52,934 bases of DNA from Anaerovorax odorimutans DSM 5092 (GCF_000426305.1 NZ_AUFC01000022.1:1-52934); one strand, 5' to 3'; positions 44,877 to 52,934 are shown, counted from the stretch's first letter. Program-made: numbers and translations. Notes: generated from the sequence alone by a model not told the origin.

Positions 44877-45410
44877 ATGAAAAAAACCATATTTGAATTT
44901 GCTAAGACAATTATTCTTGCTTTAATAATAGCATTAGTAATTACAGCGTTTATTAAGCCGACTTTAGTTAAGGGATATTCCATGTATCCTACTATAGAGC
45001 CAAACAATTATTTGATCGTAAACAAAATTCCTTATCTTACAGGAGAACCAAAAAATGGCGACATAATTGTTTTTAAAGCACACATTTATACGGAAAATGG
45101 TGAGGAAAAGGATTTAATAAAAAGGGTTATGGGAGTTGCTGGTGATACTATAGAGATAAAAGAGGGAATTGTTTATAGAAACGGGAAAAAGCTTGATGAA
45201 GGTTATTTAGGTGAAGGCATTAGCTCAGGTGATATGGATGCTGTAACAATCGAAGACGGACACATCTTTGTAATGGGGGACAATAGACCAAACAGTCTAG
45301 ACAGCAGAGATCCTGCAATTGGTATGGTAGCTGTATCTGATATACTTGGCAGAGCTGATTTAAGACTATATCCATTTAATGAAATAGGGTTTATAAACAA
45401 GGTGGAATAA
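44877..45410 (+). CDS. lepB: Signal peptidase I
   Basis: A 177-residue protease. It has an N-terminal helix (about 8-26), Ser35 (GYSMYPT), Lys82 ([11 protein letters not shown]) and [13 protein letters not shown]. Third of the tandem set. It has its own ribosome site (AGGGGG), and its stop overlaps the smpB start (TAATG). Confidence 0.93.
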   Translation: MKKTIFEFAKTIILALIIALVITAFIKPTLVKGYSMYPTIEPNNYLIVNKIPYLTGEPKNGDIIVFKAHIYTENGEEKDLIKRVMGVAGDTIEIKEGIVYRNGKKLDEGYLGEGISSGDMDAVTIEDGHIFVMGDNRPNSLDSRDPAIGMVAVSDILGRADLRLYPFNEIGFINKVE

Positions 45411-45877
45411 TGAAGAAAAAAAAGATTTTAGCCAATAATAAAAAAGCAAGGCATGATTATTTTATAGATGAAACATATGAAGCAGGTATGGTACTTACAG
45501 GTACTGAGATTAAATCAATGCGGCAGGGAAAGTTAAATTTAAAAGAAAGTTATGCTAAAATTGAAGGTGAAGAATTAATTATATATGGTATGCATGTAAG
45601 TCCTTTTGAACAAGGGAACAGGTATAATGTAGATCCCCTTAGACCAAGAAAATTGCTTTTGCATAAACAGGAGATCAGGAAATTGATAGGATATACTACA
45701 TTAAAAGGTATGACTATTGTTCCGTTAAATGTATATCTAAATGAAAAAGGAATGGCAAAAATGGAGATTGCTGTAGCCAGAGGTAAAAAGGATTATGATA
45801 AACGTCAAGATATAGCTAAAAGAGATGCCGACAGGAAAATGCAGCAAGCTGTTAGGATAAATGATAAGAATTATTAA
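45410..45877 (+). CDS. smpB: SsrA-binding protein SmpB
   Basis: A 155-residue RNA-binding protein that brings tmRNA to stalled ribosomes. Signatures: [39 protein letters not shown], and the C-terminal tail [18 protein letters not shown]. ssrA lies 0.8 kb downstream on the same strand. Confidence 0.96.
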   Translation: MKKKKILANNKKARHDYFIDETYEAGMVLTGTEIKSMRQGKLNLKESYAKIEGEELIIYGMHVSPFEQGNRYNVDPLRPRKLLLHKQEIRKLIGYTTLKGMTIVPLNVYLNEKGMAKMEIAVARGKKDYDKRQDIAKRDADRKMQQAVRINDKNY

Positions 45878-46002
45878 AATGTTAAAAGTACTTTATATAA
45901 GAAATTGTAATATAATGAAATATGTTGTTAAATTCCCTACTGGATAAAATCTGGAATTACCAAGATACTAAGTTATATAATAAATACAAAGGAGAAATAA
46001 TA

Positions 46003-46296
46003 ATGAGAAAAATTAAACTAATGCCAGATACTCCTTTTTCTACAAATTGTGATATCTCTGTTTATGATATAACAGACGGCAGTGAAAAGAAAAGATGTAA
46101 AATTAAAATAGAATATGCAGAATTTGATATAGATCAAATGAAAAAGAAAGGCGATACTAAAGAGGAAGTTTTACAGAACTATAAAAGTTTAATTTATGAT
46201 ACCGTAAAATATTATATTAAAGACGATTGGGAATGTGTAGATAATTACGACTCTATTCTTAAGATTATAGATGAGAAAATATGTAAATATTTTTAG
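46003..46296 (+). CDS. Hypothetical protein
   Basis: A 97-residue cytoplasmic protein (MRKIKLMPDTPFSTNCDISV...). The start at 46003 follows AAAGGAG; the frame is open to 45922 but without a ribosome site. The composition is charged, with mixed strand and helix. No family recognised. Confidence 0.65.
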   Translation: MRKIKLMPDTPFSTNCDISVYDITDGSEKKRCKIKIEYAEFDIDQMKKKGDTKEEVLQNYKSLIYDTVKYYIKDDWECVDNYDSILKIIDEKICKYF

Positions 46297-46323
46297 TAAT
46301 TTTTACTTGATGTAAATTTAATG

Positions 46324-46351
46324 TTGATTTTGTAAATTAATTGGGTATAAT
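46324..46351 (+). promoter_or_regulatory. Candidate promoter upstream of the small membrane protein/ssrA
   Basis: TTGATT (46324-46329), 16-bp spacer, TATAAT (46346-46351). Confidence 0.5.
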
Positions 46352-46436
46352 GAATACAAAGACATATTTTAGTGCATAATAATCGGTATAACTTTCATGG
46401 GTAATGAAGAAAGTTAAAAAAGAAAAGAGGTTGCTT

Positions 46437-46676
46437 ATGAAAAATTTATTTGATTACACAGACCGATATATGAAAAAAGCTACTTGGAAAGATATGGCCT
46501 TATTAAAAATATGTTTAACCTCTATGGGAGTGGTTATAGGAACTTCAGTTTCTAATAAATCAAAAAAACCTGTAAAGCAAGGTGCAAAAATTTTATTTGC
46601 AGCAACATACATTCCATTAATGATTAAAGCAGTTTCCGTACTCTTTGAGAGAGAATCAGAAACTGATAATAATTAA
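46437..46676 (+). CDS. Hypothetical small membrane protein
   Basis: A 79-residue protein starting MKNLFDYTDRYMKKATWKD. It has two weakly hydrophobic segments (about 21-37 and 49-65). GAGG precedes the ATG at 46437. It ends 4 bp before the ssrA 5' end, so transcription may read into ssrA. No family recognised. Confidence 0.65.
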   Translation: MKNLFDYTDRYMKKATWKDMALLKICLTSMGVVIGTSVSNKSKKPVKQGAKILFAATYIPLMIKAVSVLFERESETDNN

Positions 46677-46680
46677 ATAT

Positions 46681-47051
46681 GGGGGTGTAAAGGTTTCGAC
46701 GGGGGTATGGAATCAGGATAAGCGAGCCGTAGTTGCCAAGTCTACGTAAAAAGTGGCACGTTTAAATATAAACGCTAAAAATAATAACAATTACGCTTTA
46801 GCTGCATAGTCAGCAACCGCTATATGCGGTGCGTCGTCAGCCCAAATTCACCTGTAGGTTTGGAATCTGACGTCAATATACAGGAAAACTCTGTGTGAGC
46901 TCCTAGTAGCACAGGGGAACAATAGGATAGTCAAGGTTATACCCTGCTAGTGGGGGATAACTGAGGCGAAATTTTAAATCATTAGCTGCGCTCGGAGAAA
47001 TTCTTGCGGAAATGCTTTCGGACGTGAGTTCGACTCTCACCACCTTCACCA
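46681..47051 (+). ncRNA. ssrA: Transfer-messenger RNA (tmRNA)
   Basis: The 5' GGGGGTG pairs with CACCTTC before ACCA at the 3' end (two G-U pairs). The 5' box TAAAGGTTTCGAC and the 3' T-arm GAGTTCGACTCTC are canonical. The tag reading frame (46774-46809) encodes AKNNNNYALAA, ending in the ClpXP/ClpAP degron-like ALAA. SmpB, ClpX and ClpP are encoded in this window. Confidence 0.97.
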
Positions 47052-47059
47052 TGAAACCC

Positions 47060-47094
47060 ACGACCGTACAGTTTAGGCTGTACGGTTGTTTTTC
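47060..47094 (+). terminator. Terminator of ssrA
   Basis: ACGACCGTACAG-TTTAGG-CTGTACGGTTGT followed by TTTTC. Confidence 0.9.
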
Positions 47095-47332
47095 TTTAGT
47101 AATGAAAGGAGAGGTCTTTATATAAATTTATTATAATAAACCAAATTTTTCTACAGAGTTATATAAAATATGATAGTATATAAAGGACAATCTATTAAGT
47201 TTAATTTTTTGTAAATTAGATGGTAATATATAAAAAATTGAGTAAAAAGATAATATTATAAGCATAAAATTATAAAACTAAAAAGAACTACTATATTATT
47301 ATAAAGCTATTTTATTATAAAGGAGTTAAAGT

Positions 47333-48733
47333 ATGCCAACTAATAAAAAGATAGTAATTGAAATTATGATTGAAGAAACAAGTAAATTTTTAATCTTTAA
47401 GAAAGAAAGTTCTACAAGTAACATCTTTAAAGATGAGTCTAATATAAGATTAGAAGCAATCCTTAATCAAGATGAACATTGTTATGATGCAAAGCGTATA
47501 GATAATATTGATATATATAGACAATCTACTGAAGATATAATTGAATTATTTATTGACAAATATAATCAATTAGGGGATATGAAAAGAGAGGCATTAGAAT
47601 CAGGTGTAGAATATACAATAGAAGATAATCAGGAGGATGAAGAAGAGAAAGTTCCATATGATCCTAATTCAATTAGAATAACCCAAGGTAGATTTTCATT
47701 AAAAGAGATAGTTGAGATGATTACAGGGACAGATTATGATGAGGCTATTTTGGATTTATCTCCAGATTTTCAAAGGAATTTTGTATGGGATATTACAAGA
47801 AAATCAAGATTAATAGAATCAATTTTATTAAAAATTCCATTGCCAGTATTTTATTTAGCAAGAGATAATGATGGAAAATATCAAGTTGTTGATGGAGCTC
47901 AGAGATTAACTGTAATTAAAGATTTTTTTAATAATAAATTTAAATTAAGGAATTTAGAATATTTAGAGGATGAATATGATAATAAATATTTTCTGAAAAA
48001 TGAAAAGAATTCGTTAATACCTAAATCGGTAAGGGCATTGAGGTCATATCAAATAGATTGTAATATTATTGAACCAGAAACACCTCATAAAGTTAAGCTA
48101 GACATATTCAAAAGGTTAAATACAGGAGGAAGAAGTTTAAATAGGCAAGAAATTAGAAACGCAATTTAAAAAAAAGAGTCTAGAAATTTAATTAAAGAAC
48201 TCGCTGAATCAGCAGAATTCAAAATAGCAACTAATTATGGGGTTAAGCCGAAAAGAATGATGGATCAAGAATTAGTTTTACGATTTATTGGTTTTTATTT
48301 AATTTATAATCAACAATATTCTAATTTAAAGTATATTGGTAAAATGGATGAATTTTTGGATGATGTAGTAGAAATCTTAAATAATAATTTAAGAATACTG
48401 CCAATTAAGCAAATCAAGGAAGATTTTTATAAATCTATGAAAAGTGCTGTGATAATGTTTAATAGTTATGCTTTTAGAAAGATAGAAATAAATTATAAAG
48501 CAAATAATAAAAATATGATAAATAAATCATTATTCACATGTTTATCAGTTTTAATATGTAAATATGATTCTAAAGAGGTTATTAAAAAAGGATTAATATT
48601 AGATTCGTTTGCAAAAGCAATTAATACTGATAAATATCTTTATGATTCAATTTCTTATGCAACTAATGATGCAATGAGAATTGATACGGCATTCTTAAAA
48701 ATAGAAAATTTTTTGAAAGGTATATACGAGTAA
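47333..48733 (+). pseudogene. DUF262 family protein interrupted by an in-frame stop
   Basis: The first part (278 codons) has an acidic N-terminal extension, then the DUF262/ParB-like domain: LSPDFQRNFVWD and VVDGAQRL (DGxQR, residues 187-191) and FKRLNTGGRSLNRQEIRNAI. A TAA at 48167-48169 then stops it. The same frame continues without a shift through KKESRNLIKELAESAEFK and MMDQELVLRFIGFYLIY to 48733, which is what the family normally has there. So this is one gene with a nonsense codon (or a sequencing error), not two genes. DUF262 proteins act in restriction and defence systems (GmrSD-like). It is followed 4 bp later by an AAA ATPase gene. AAAGGAG precedes the ATG. Confidence 0.85.
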
Positions 48734-48737
48734 TTAT

Positions 48738-49835
48738 ATGATAAAACAAATTAAGATACAAGGATTTAAAGGATTTAAGAACTGTTCCATAAATTTTAAT
48801 AAAGCTAACTTACTTTTAGGAGCTAATTCTGGAGGGAAATCATCTTTAATACAGACTTTATTATTATCGGAAATGGTTTTACAATCAAATAAGATGGGGA
48901 TTAAAAGTATAGATGTAACAAATAACAAGTATAAAATAAATTTATATGGATTTGATGAAATTTTATCTGATAAGGCAGAAGATGATAATTTTACGTTTCA
49001 ATTGTTTGATACAGAAGAAAGAAATATTATAATAAGTTTTTTCCCAACTGAAGATCAAAATGTAATAACTACTTTAATTAACGAGTTTATAGAGGATTTT
49101 TTTCCAAAATTAATTTATTTAAGCGCAGAAAGAAGTATATCAATTAATCAAAGAGCAGGAAACATTGATAATATATACTTGGGATTGGAAAATGAATATT
49201 TGGGATATATAATTGAGAAAGGTAAGAAAAAATTAATAAAGCCATATCGAGATAGAAACTATTGGGGTAATATAGACAATTTATTTTTGGATATTCAAAT
49301 TAATGATTGGTTAAATTATATATTACCAAATAATAAGGTGACCGTTAAAAATAGTGGATATGATAATCATTTTTCATTATTATTTGGTGATAAAAATAAC
49401 TTGCATCAAACTAATATTGGGTATGGTGTTGCTTTTATATTACCAATAATTATTGCAGGATTGATTTCAGATAGAGGTAGTATTCTTATAGTTGAAAATC
49501 CAGAGTTACATTTACATCCTCAAGCACAATCTAAAATTGCAATATTTTTATCTGTTATTGCAAATTCAGGTGTACAAGTTTTTATTGAGACACATAGTGA
49601 ACATATTGTAAATGGATTTAGAAAATCCGTTATAGATACAAATGCAGGGTTAAAATCTTCTGAATTAATAATCAATTATTTTAATGTGAATGATGGATGT
49701 AATGTTGAAGAAGTACCTTTAAATGAAAAAGCGGAGATAAAGTATTGGCCTGAAGGCTTTATGGACCAAGAACAAAATGACTTGTTTGAAATGAGAAAAA
49801 TGAGGTTATTATATGAAAGACGCTCTAGTCATTAA
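48738..49835 (+). CDS. AAA15-type ATPase with DUF3696-like C-terminus
   Basis: A 365-residue ATPase related to SMC/ABC and OLD-type defence ATPases. It has Walker A GANSGGKS (28-35), a signature-like NIGYGV (226-231), Walker B ILIVENPELHLHP (about 249-261) and IETHSEHIVNG as the switch region. The C-terminal EIKYWPEGFMDQEQND matches the DUF3696 pattern. There is no TOPRIM nuclease domain. It follows the DUF262 gene by 4 bp and overlaps the 290-residue partner by 23 bp, so the three act together. Anti-phage defence is likely from composition and position beside ssrA. Confidence 0.85.
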   Translation: MIKQIKIQGFKGFKNCSINFNKANLLLGANSGGKSSLIQTLLLSEMVLQSNKMGIKSIDVTNNKYKINLYGFDEILSDKAEDDNFTFQLFDTEERNIIISFFPTEDQNVITTLINEFIEDFFPKLIYLSAERSISINQRAGNIDNIYLGLENEYLGYIIEKGKKKLIKPYRDRNYWGNIDNLFLDIQINDWLNYILPNNKVTVKNSGYDNHFSLLFGDKNNLHQTNIGYGVAFILPIIIAGLISDRGSILIVENPELHLHPQAQSKIAIFLSVIANSGVQVFIETHSEHIVNGFRKSVIDTNAGLKSSELIINYFNVNDGCNVEEVPLNEKAEIKYWPEGFMDQEQNDLFEMRKMRLLYERRSSH

Positions 49836-50685
49836 TAATATGACATTACTTAAAATACTTAAAGAAAATGATGTATCAATAGTAGAGGAATTTTCAATAA
49901 TGGTTGATGTTTTGAGAAAGCTAGCATATAAAGTGATTTTATCAGATGAAAATTTTATAGAAGACATATATAATGAATTGCATAAAAATAAGAATAATGA
50001 AGATATAAAATCTATAAGTATGTCTTTTGAGAAAGTATTTACCTTTTTAAGGGAAATAGAACATAATGAAATTATAGATAATATTAAAGGAACTATTTCT
50101 AAGGAAGATAAAAAATTTCAAAGGGCTTTAGGCAATAATCAATTATTTAATAGAGGATTTACTGTTATAGGATATAAGCTGGATGATATAGAAGGAATTA
50201 GAAATATTTATAATTTAGATGCTTTTAAGCAGGTATTATTAATATTTTGTGATAAAGTAAATAATATAAATGAATTTGTGAATAAAATAAAAATAATTTT
50301 GTTTGACTTATGTTTTGACGAAAATATTGAAGAGTCAATTAATGATTTAAATTATGGGTTCAATAATAGGAGGAAAGAAATAATATATCATTTATATTGT
50401 ATAGATAGAGAAGTCCCATATATTATAAAAAAATATAATGGTGGATACAGCAAAATTGGGGATATGATGTCTATTGAATGTTCACCTGAGAGAAATAGAA
50501 ATATTGTTAGAAATAAACTTACAAAAACAATTAATGGTAATAGTTTTAATTGTGAATTACATACAAAGATGAAAAAAATAACAAATCAAGCTCCTGATAG
50601 AATTTATTTTTGTCCATCAATACCAAGTGGAATTTGTGAAAATACAGGTCAAATATATATATACAAAATAACTAAGCATATTTAA
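49813..50685 (+). CDS. Partner protein of the DUF262/DUF3696 pair, function unknown
   Basis: A 290-residue cytoplasmic protein. The N-terminal 200 residues are helical and charged with no motif I recognise. The C-terminal 60 residues form a compact unit: FNCELHTKMKKI, then DRIYFCPSIP and GQIYIYKITKHI. I recall this CELHTK...RIYF...G.I.I..I.KHI pattern at the end of other proteins encoded beside AAA ATPases, but know no activity. Start: ATG 49813, within the ATPase gene, with GAGG upstream. It closes the operon before a strong terminator and could be the effector. Confidence 0.75.
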   Translation: MKDALVINNMTLLKILKENDVSIVEEFSIMVDVLRKLAYKVILSDENFIEDIYNELHKNKNNEDIKSISMSFEKVFTFLREIEHNEIIDNIKGTISKEDKKFQRALGNNQLFNRGFTVIGYKLDDIEGIRNIYNLDAFKQVLLIFCDKVNNINEFVNKIKIILFDLCFDENIEESINDLNYGFNNRRKEIIYHLYCIDREVPYIIKKYNGGYSKIGDMMSIECSPERNRNIVRNKLTKTINGNSFNCELHTKMKKITNQAPDRIYFCPSIPSGICENTGQIYIYKITKHI

Positions 50686-50712
50686 TTAATATGCAATTTA
50701 ATTAAATAATTT

Positions 50713-50763
50713 AAGAACCTACAAAGTAAATAAAAAATAGCTTTTGTAGGTTCTTTCTTTTTG
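50713..50763 (+). terminator. Terminator of the defence-like operon
   Basis: AAGAACCTACAAA pairs with TTTTGTAGGTTCTT, followed by TCTTTTTG. Confidence 0.85.
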
Positions 50764-50796
50764 TAATAAGATATAAAAAGGGGGATTAGTTTAAAG

Positions 50797-51156
50797 ATGA
50801 TAAAAATAGCTCATATAGAAGAAACAGAAAATCTTAGATTGTCAGATGAAGTGACAAAAGTAATTAAAGAGGAAGCAACCATTCTTGATAATGAATATGG
50901 CATTGATCGAGATGTAGATGGTAAGGATGGAGGATATATTCTAGTAATAGAATCCGAAGATGATTTTAAAAGACTAAAAGATATTGATATAAATATCGAT
51001 ACAGTTATAGTTGAGGATATTATTAAAATCAAAACAGAAAATGAAGAAGATTGGTTAAATTGTTTAATCCTTTTCAATAACGATTTTGGAATATCTTTAA
51101 TAATGCCATTCAAAATAGCTCCCAATAACTTGATTAATGAAATTGTAAATTATTAA
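50797..51156 (+). CDS. Hypothetical acidic protein
   Basis: A 119-residue, strongly acidic cytoplasmic protein (MIKIAHIEETENLRLSDEV...; ILVIESEDDFKRLKD; NNDFGISLIMPFKIA). GGGGG precedes the ATG by a long purine-rich spacer. No family recognised; small acidic proteins like this are common in mobile islands. Confidence 0.6.
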   Translation: MIKIAHIEETENLRLSDEVTKVIKEEATILDNEYGIDRDVDGKDGGYILVIESEDDFKRLKDIDINIDTVIVEDIIKIKTENEEDWLNCLILFNNDFGISLIMPFKIAPNNLINEIVNY

Positions 51157-51301
51157 AATTGGTATAATTCATTCATTTCATTTATTGGTAAAGTTATAAA
51201 TTATTAGACATAATTTTAATTGAAAATCTAATATATATTATTATTTAGTAAGTAGTTATCTAAAAAGGTAGCTGCTATTTTTATTTTTAAAGGAGACTGT
51301 A

Positions 51302-51883
51302 ATGGAAATACAAAAGAATACTATGTTAACAACGGTTCATTATTCACAAGACAAGAAAGAACGATTTTTACTAGCTAAAGAGTGGGATAAGACTTTGCCT
51401 AAGGCAACTGTTATTATGCTAATGCCAGGAATATCAGATATAATACAGCAAGATGTTACTACTTGCTGTATTATAAATTGTACGTCTAAGCTAGGTTTTG
51501 GATGTGTAGATATTGTTAATCTATTTAGTAGTTTGGAAGGAAAGATAAGCAAGGATACTGATATAAAGAAAATGTCTAATCAAGATAATGATAAGATTAT
51601 TTTAGATTCAGCTGCTAATTCTATTAAAGTAGTTCTTGCATGGGGTAAATGTGATGAAACTAATTTAAAAATTAAGAAGAGAGTTGAAGAGGTAGTGAAA
51701 TTACTTAAGCCATATAAAGATAAGTTATATCTAATAGGAGATGGCAGCGGTAGAAGAGGATATAGTCCTATGTATCCTAAAATTAGAAATGGTTGGGAAC
51801 TTGTAAAACTTTCACAGGAAAATATTATTATAGATAAAACAGAAAATAATAATGACAAGAGAACTAAGAAGGTAAATAAGTAA
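51302..51883 (+). CDS. DUF1643 family protein
   Basis: A 193-residue protein. The DUF1643 pattern is visible: FLLAKEWDKTLPKATVIMLMP, GFGCVDIVNLF, VLAWGKCD and a late KPYKDKLYLIGDGSGRRGYSP. The function of the family is unknown; members often ride on phages and plasmids. AAAGGAG precedes the ATG. The product ends in a basic tail, and its stop lies inside a terminator hairpin. Confidence 0.82.
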   Translation: MEIQKNTMLTTVHYSQDKKERFLLAKEWDKTLPKATVIMLMPGISDIIQQDVTTCCIINCTSKLGFGCVDIVNLFSSLEGKISKDTDIKKMSNQDNDKIILDSAANSIKVVLAWGKCDETNLKIKKRVEEVVKLLKPYKDKLYLIGDGSGRRGYSPMYPKIRNGWELVKLSQENIIIDKTENNNDKRTKKVNK

Positions 51884-51896
51884 CTTCTTAGTTTTT
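51863..51896 (+). terminator. Terminator after the DUF1643 gene
   Basis: ACTAAGAAG / CTTCTTAGT around a 12-nt loop, then TTTTC. Confidence 0.8.
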
Positions 51897-51930
51897 CTAT
51901 ATAAAAATTTAAAAAGGGAGGTGTAAAATC

Positions 51931-52188
51931 ATATTAGAGTTATATCTAAATAAAAGGATAGAAAAAATATTGTCAGAAATGGAGATAATTAATTATGAAG
52001 TAAAAAAGATAAGAAAATTTAAGCGTAAGATATTTAAAAAGGCAGATTCACATACTAAAGATATACTATTAAAGTATGAAGAACTAGAAAGTAATGAAAG
52101 AGAAATAACCGTGAAAACAGTTTACCTTCAAGCAATAAAGAATGTATTAGATAAAGTAAAATGGCTACTTACTAAGAGTATTGATTAG
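51931..52188 (+). CDS. Hypothetical small basic protein, probable ATA start
   Basis: An 85-residue product if read from ATA at 51931 (LELYLNKRIEKILSEMEII...), or 72 residues from TTG at 51970. GGGAGGTG (51916-51923) sits 7 nt before the ATA, and the frame from there is open, whereas the TTG has no ribosome site. The protein is helical and rich in Lys (KKIRKFKRKIFKKAD) and ends KVKWLLTKSID. Its 3' end forms one arm of a palindrome with the convergent XRE gene. Function unknown. Confidence 0.55.
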   Translation: MLELYLNKRIEKILSEMEIINYEVKKIRKFKRKIFKKADSHTKDILLKYEELESNEREITVKTVYLQAIKNVLDKVKWLLTKSID

Positions 52189-52222
52189 ATAATTATCATT
52201 TACCAGTAAGTAGCCATTTTAC
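52156..52222. terminator. Bidirectional hairpin built from two convergent coding ends
   Basis: GTAAAATGGCTACTTACT (52156-52173) and its perfect reverse complement (52205-52222), 18-bp arms. Both arms lie inside coding sequence, and both encode KWLLT. Confidence 0.8.
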
Positions 52223-52438
52223 TTCTACTCTGAGAGCTGCAGCAATAGCAACTACTTCATAATCAGTAACAAGGCGTTCATTACGTTCTATTTTAGAAAT
52301 GGCTGTTCTATCTAATGTAAGAGATTCTAATTGAAGTCTAGCAGCCAAATCTTCTTGAGTAATTTTGTTCTGCTTACGATAGGTCTTAAGGCGTTCGCCT
52401 ATAATATTCTTTTTATCATTTGGAGTATTAATTTTCAT
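52196..52438 (-). CDS. XRE family transcriptional regulator
   Basis: An 80-residue HTH_3 protein (IGERLKTYRKQNKITQEDLAARLQ, then DRTAISKIERNERLVTDYEV). No extra effector or protease domain, so it is a phage-type repressor. It faces a rightward promoter across a 127-bp region with GTGCT/AGCAC operator-like repeats, as in phage repressor-early promoter switches. Confidence 0.88.
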   Translation of the reverse strand: MKINTPNDKKNIIGERLKTYRKQNKITQEDLAARLQLESLTLDRTAISKIERNERLVTDYEVVAIAAALRVEVKWLLTGK

Positions 52439-52461
52439 ATAATCACCTAAAATGTTTTATA

Positions 52462-52520
52462 TTAGCACATTTTTATTGATTATAGACAAAAAATAAGGTA
52501 AAATAGTGCTAAAGAAGCAC
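52462..52520 (+). promoter_or_regulatory. Rightward promoter with XRE operator-like sites
   Basis: TTGATT (52476-52481), 17-bp spacer, TAAAAT (52499-52504). Palindrome GTGCT-AAAGA-AGCAC (52506-52520) covers the start point, and a further half-site AGCAC sits at 52464-52468. Confidence 0.65.
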
Positions 52521-52565
52521 AAAAATAAAAAATGTAAATTAAAAGTAAAACAAAGGAGCGAAAAA

Positions 52566-52643
52566 ATGATAATAGCTCATAATGTAAATATATCCAATGT
52601 AAATAATAATTTAAAAATTAATAACTCAACTTTCCCAGCTTAA
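52566..52643 (+). pseudogene. Short gene apparently cut by an insertion sequence
   Basis: A strong AAAGGAG precedes ATG 52566. The frame encodes 25 residues (MIIAHNVNISNVNNNLKINN...) and then stops at 52641. The next DNA is the end of a probable IS, so the stop likely comes from the element. The original product is unknown; a faint likeness to flagellin N-termini may be chance. Confidence 0.5.
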
Positions 52644-52675
52644 AAAACTGGATGCACCTTGAAAAATAAATATGA

Positions 52676-52934
52676 TTACGCACACAATTTTAGTTTTTGA
52701 TTCCAAACTTGAGGAATTGACGAAAAAAAGGTACTCAAAATTTGCTCTGTCATCTCTTCTGAGATTAGAGAATACGCGGATAGAATTTCTTTAAGCGTTG
52801 AAATTATTAACTTTAATGATGTTGAAAGTCTAATGTCTGCTACCTCATCGCATACTTGAAAAAAGAATCCTCCTATAGTTCTTAAATCTATAGTACTTCT
52901 AGATTCATTTGCAAGCATAATATAGCGAAGAAAC
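52676..52934 (-). mobile_element. C-terminal end of a probable IS4-like transposase (partial)
   Basis: The frame is open to the right window edge; 86 residues are visible (...LRYIMLANESRSTIDLRTIGG, DEVADIRLSTSLKLIIS, LISEEMTEQILSTFFSSIP). The pattern LRY..LA.E.R...D.RT.G..FF..CDE..DI matches the C-terminal tails of IS4-type transposases as I remember them. The catalytic residues would lie beyond the edge. The element end is probably near 52634-52660, just past the short gene at 52566. Confidence 0.6.

Noticed and set aside
48160-48175. Programmed frameshift or transcript slippage at the A-rich run in the DUF262 gene
   Set aside because: The sequence before and after the stop is in the same frame, so slippage would put the downstream part out of frame.
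47100-52934. Right-hand copy of the ssrA 3' end (attR)
   Set aside because: No repeat of the CACCACCTTCACCA end was found by eye in the remaining 5.8 kb.

Overview
The window comes from a low-G+C, spore-former-type Firmicute (Bacillota, class Clostridia). This rests on the AT-rich DNA, strong AGGAGG ribosome sites with frequent TTG/GTG starts, the phoPR-pstSCAB-phoU order, the tig-clpP-clpX-lon-engB block, and an ssrA/smpB pair. The gene content (anaerobic PreT/PreA, class III aminotransferase, rubredoxin-type protein) fits an amino-acid-fermenting anaerobe such as Sedimentibacter, but the genus is only a guess.

Layout. 1-2.6 kb: tRNA-Gly(CCC), a 1-Cys peroxiredoxin, then a three-gene phage lysis remnant (small Cys-rich protein, M23 endopeptidase, holin) with no other phage genes. 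2.9-8.1 kb: a LacI-type regulator overlapping a PreA-like flavoprotein, then preT-preA for reductive pyrimidine metabolism. 8.2-14.6 kb: complete phosphate regulon (phoP, phoR, pstS, pstC, pstA, pstB, phoU) with a four-copy 11-bp-period PHO box before pstS. 15.0-17.3 kb: polar amino-acid ABC importer, followed by four tandem 78-bp repeats with compensatory base changes. 17.7-25.9 kb: beta-CASP metallo-hydrolase, a sigma-54 activator next to a class III aminotransferase, niaR facing an orphan EIIC-like permease across a palindromic operator, a rubredoxin-type protein and a CYTH protein. 26.0-33.3 kb: protein quality control (tig, clpP, clpX, lon) plus engB, a DUF1232 protein and hpt.

33.5-38.5 kb is a MerR-controlled catabolic or detoxification locus. 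An iron alcohol dehydrogenase diverges from a ureohydrolase, a small one-helix membrane protein, an NCS1 permease and the MerR/GyrI-type regulator. Both divergent promoters have 19-bp spacers filled by near-identical palindromes, the hallmark of MerR activation. 38.5-42.2 kb: ECF sigma/anti-sigma pair, fba, small hypothetical genes, and a cluster of nested palindromic repeats. 42.7-47.1 kb: pseudouridine synthase, three tandem signal peptidase I paralogues (the first lacks both catalytic residues), smpB, two small genes and ssrA (tmRNA).

47.1 kb to the right edge is a very AT-rich accessory region immediately 3' of ssrA, a classic island integration site. It holds a defence-like trio: a DUF262 protein broken by one in-frame stop, a DUF3696-type AAA ATPase, and a 290-residue partner. 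It also carries small hypothetical genes, a DUF1643 protein, an XRE repressor facing a short truncated gene, and the 3' end of a probable IS transposase running off the window.
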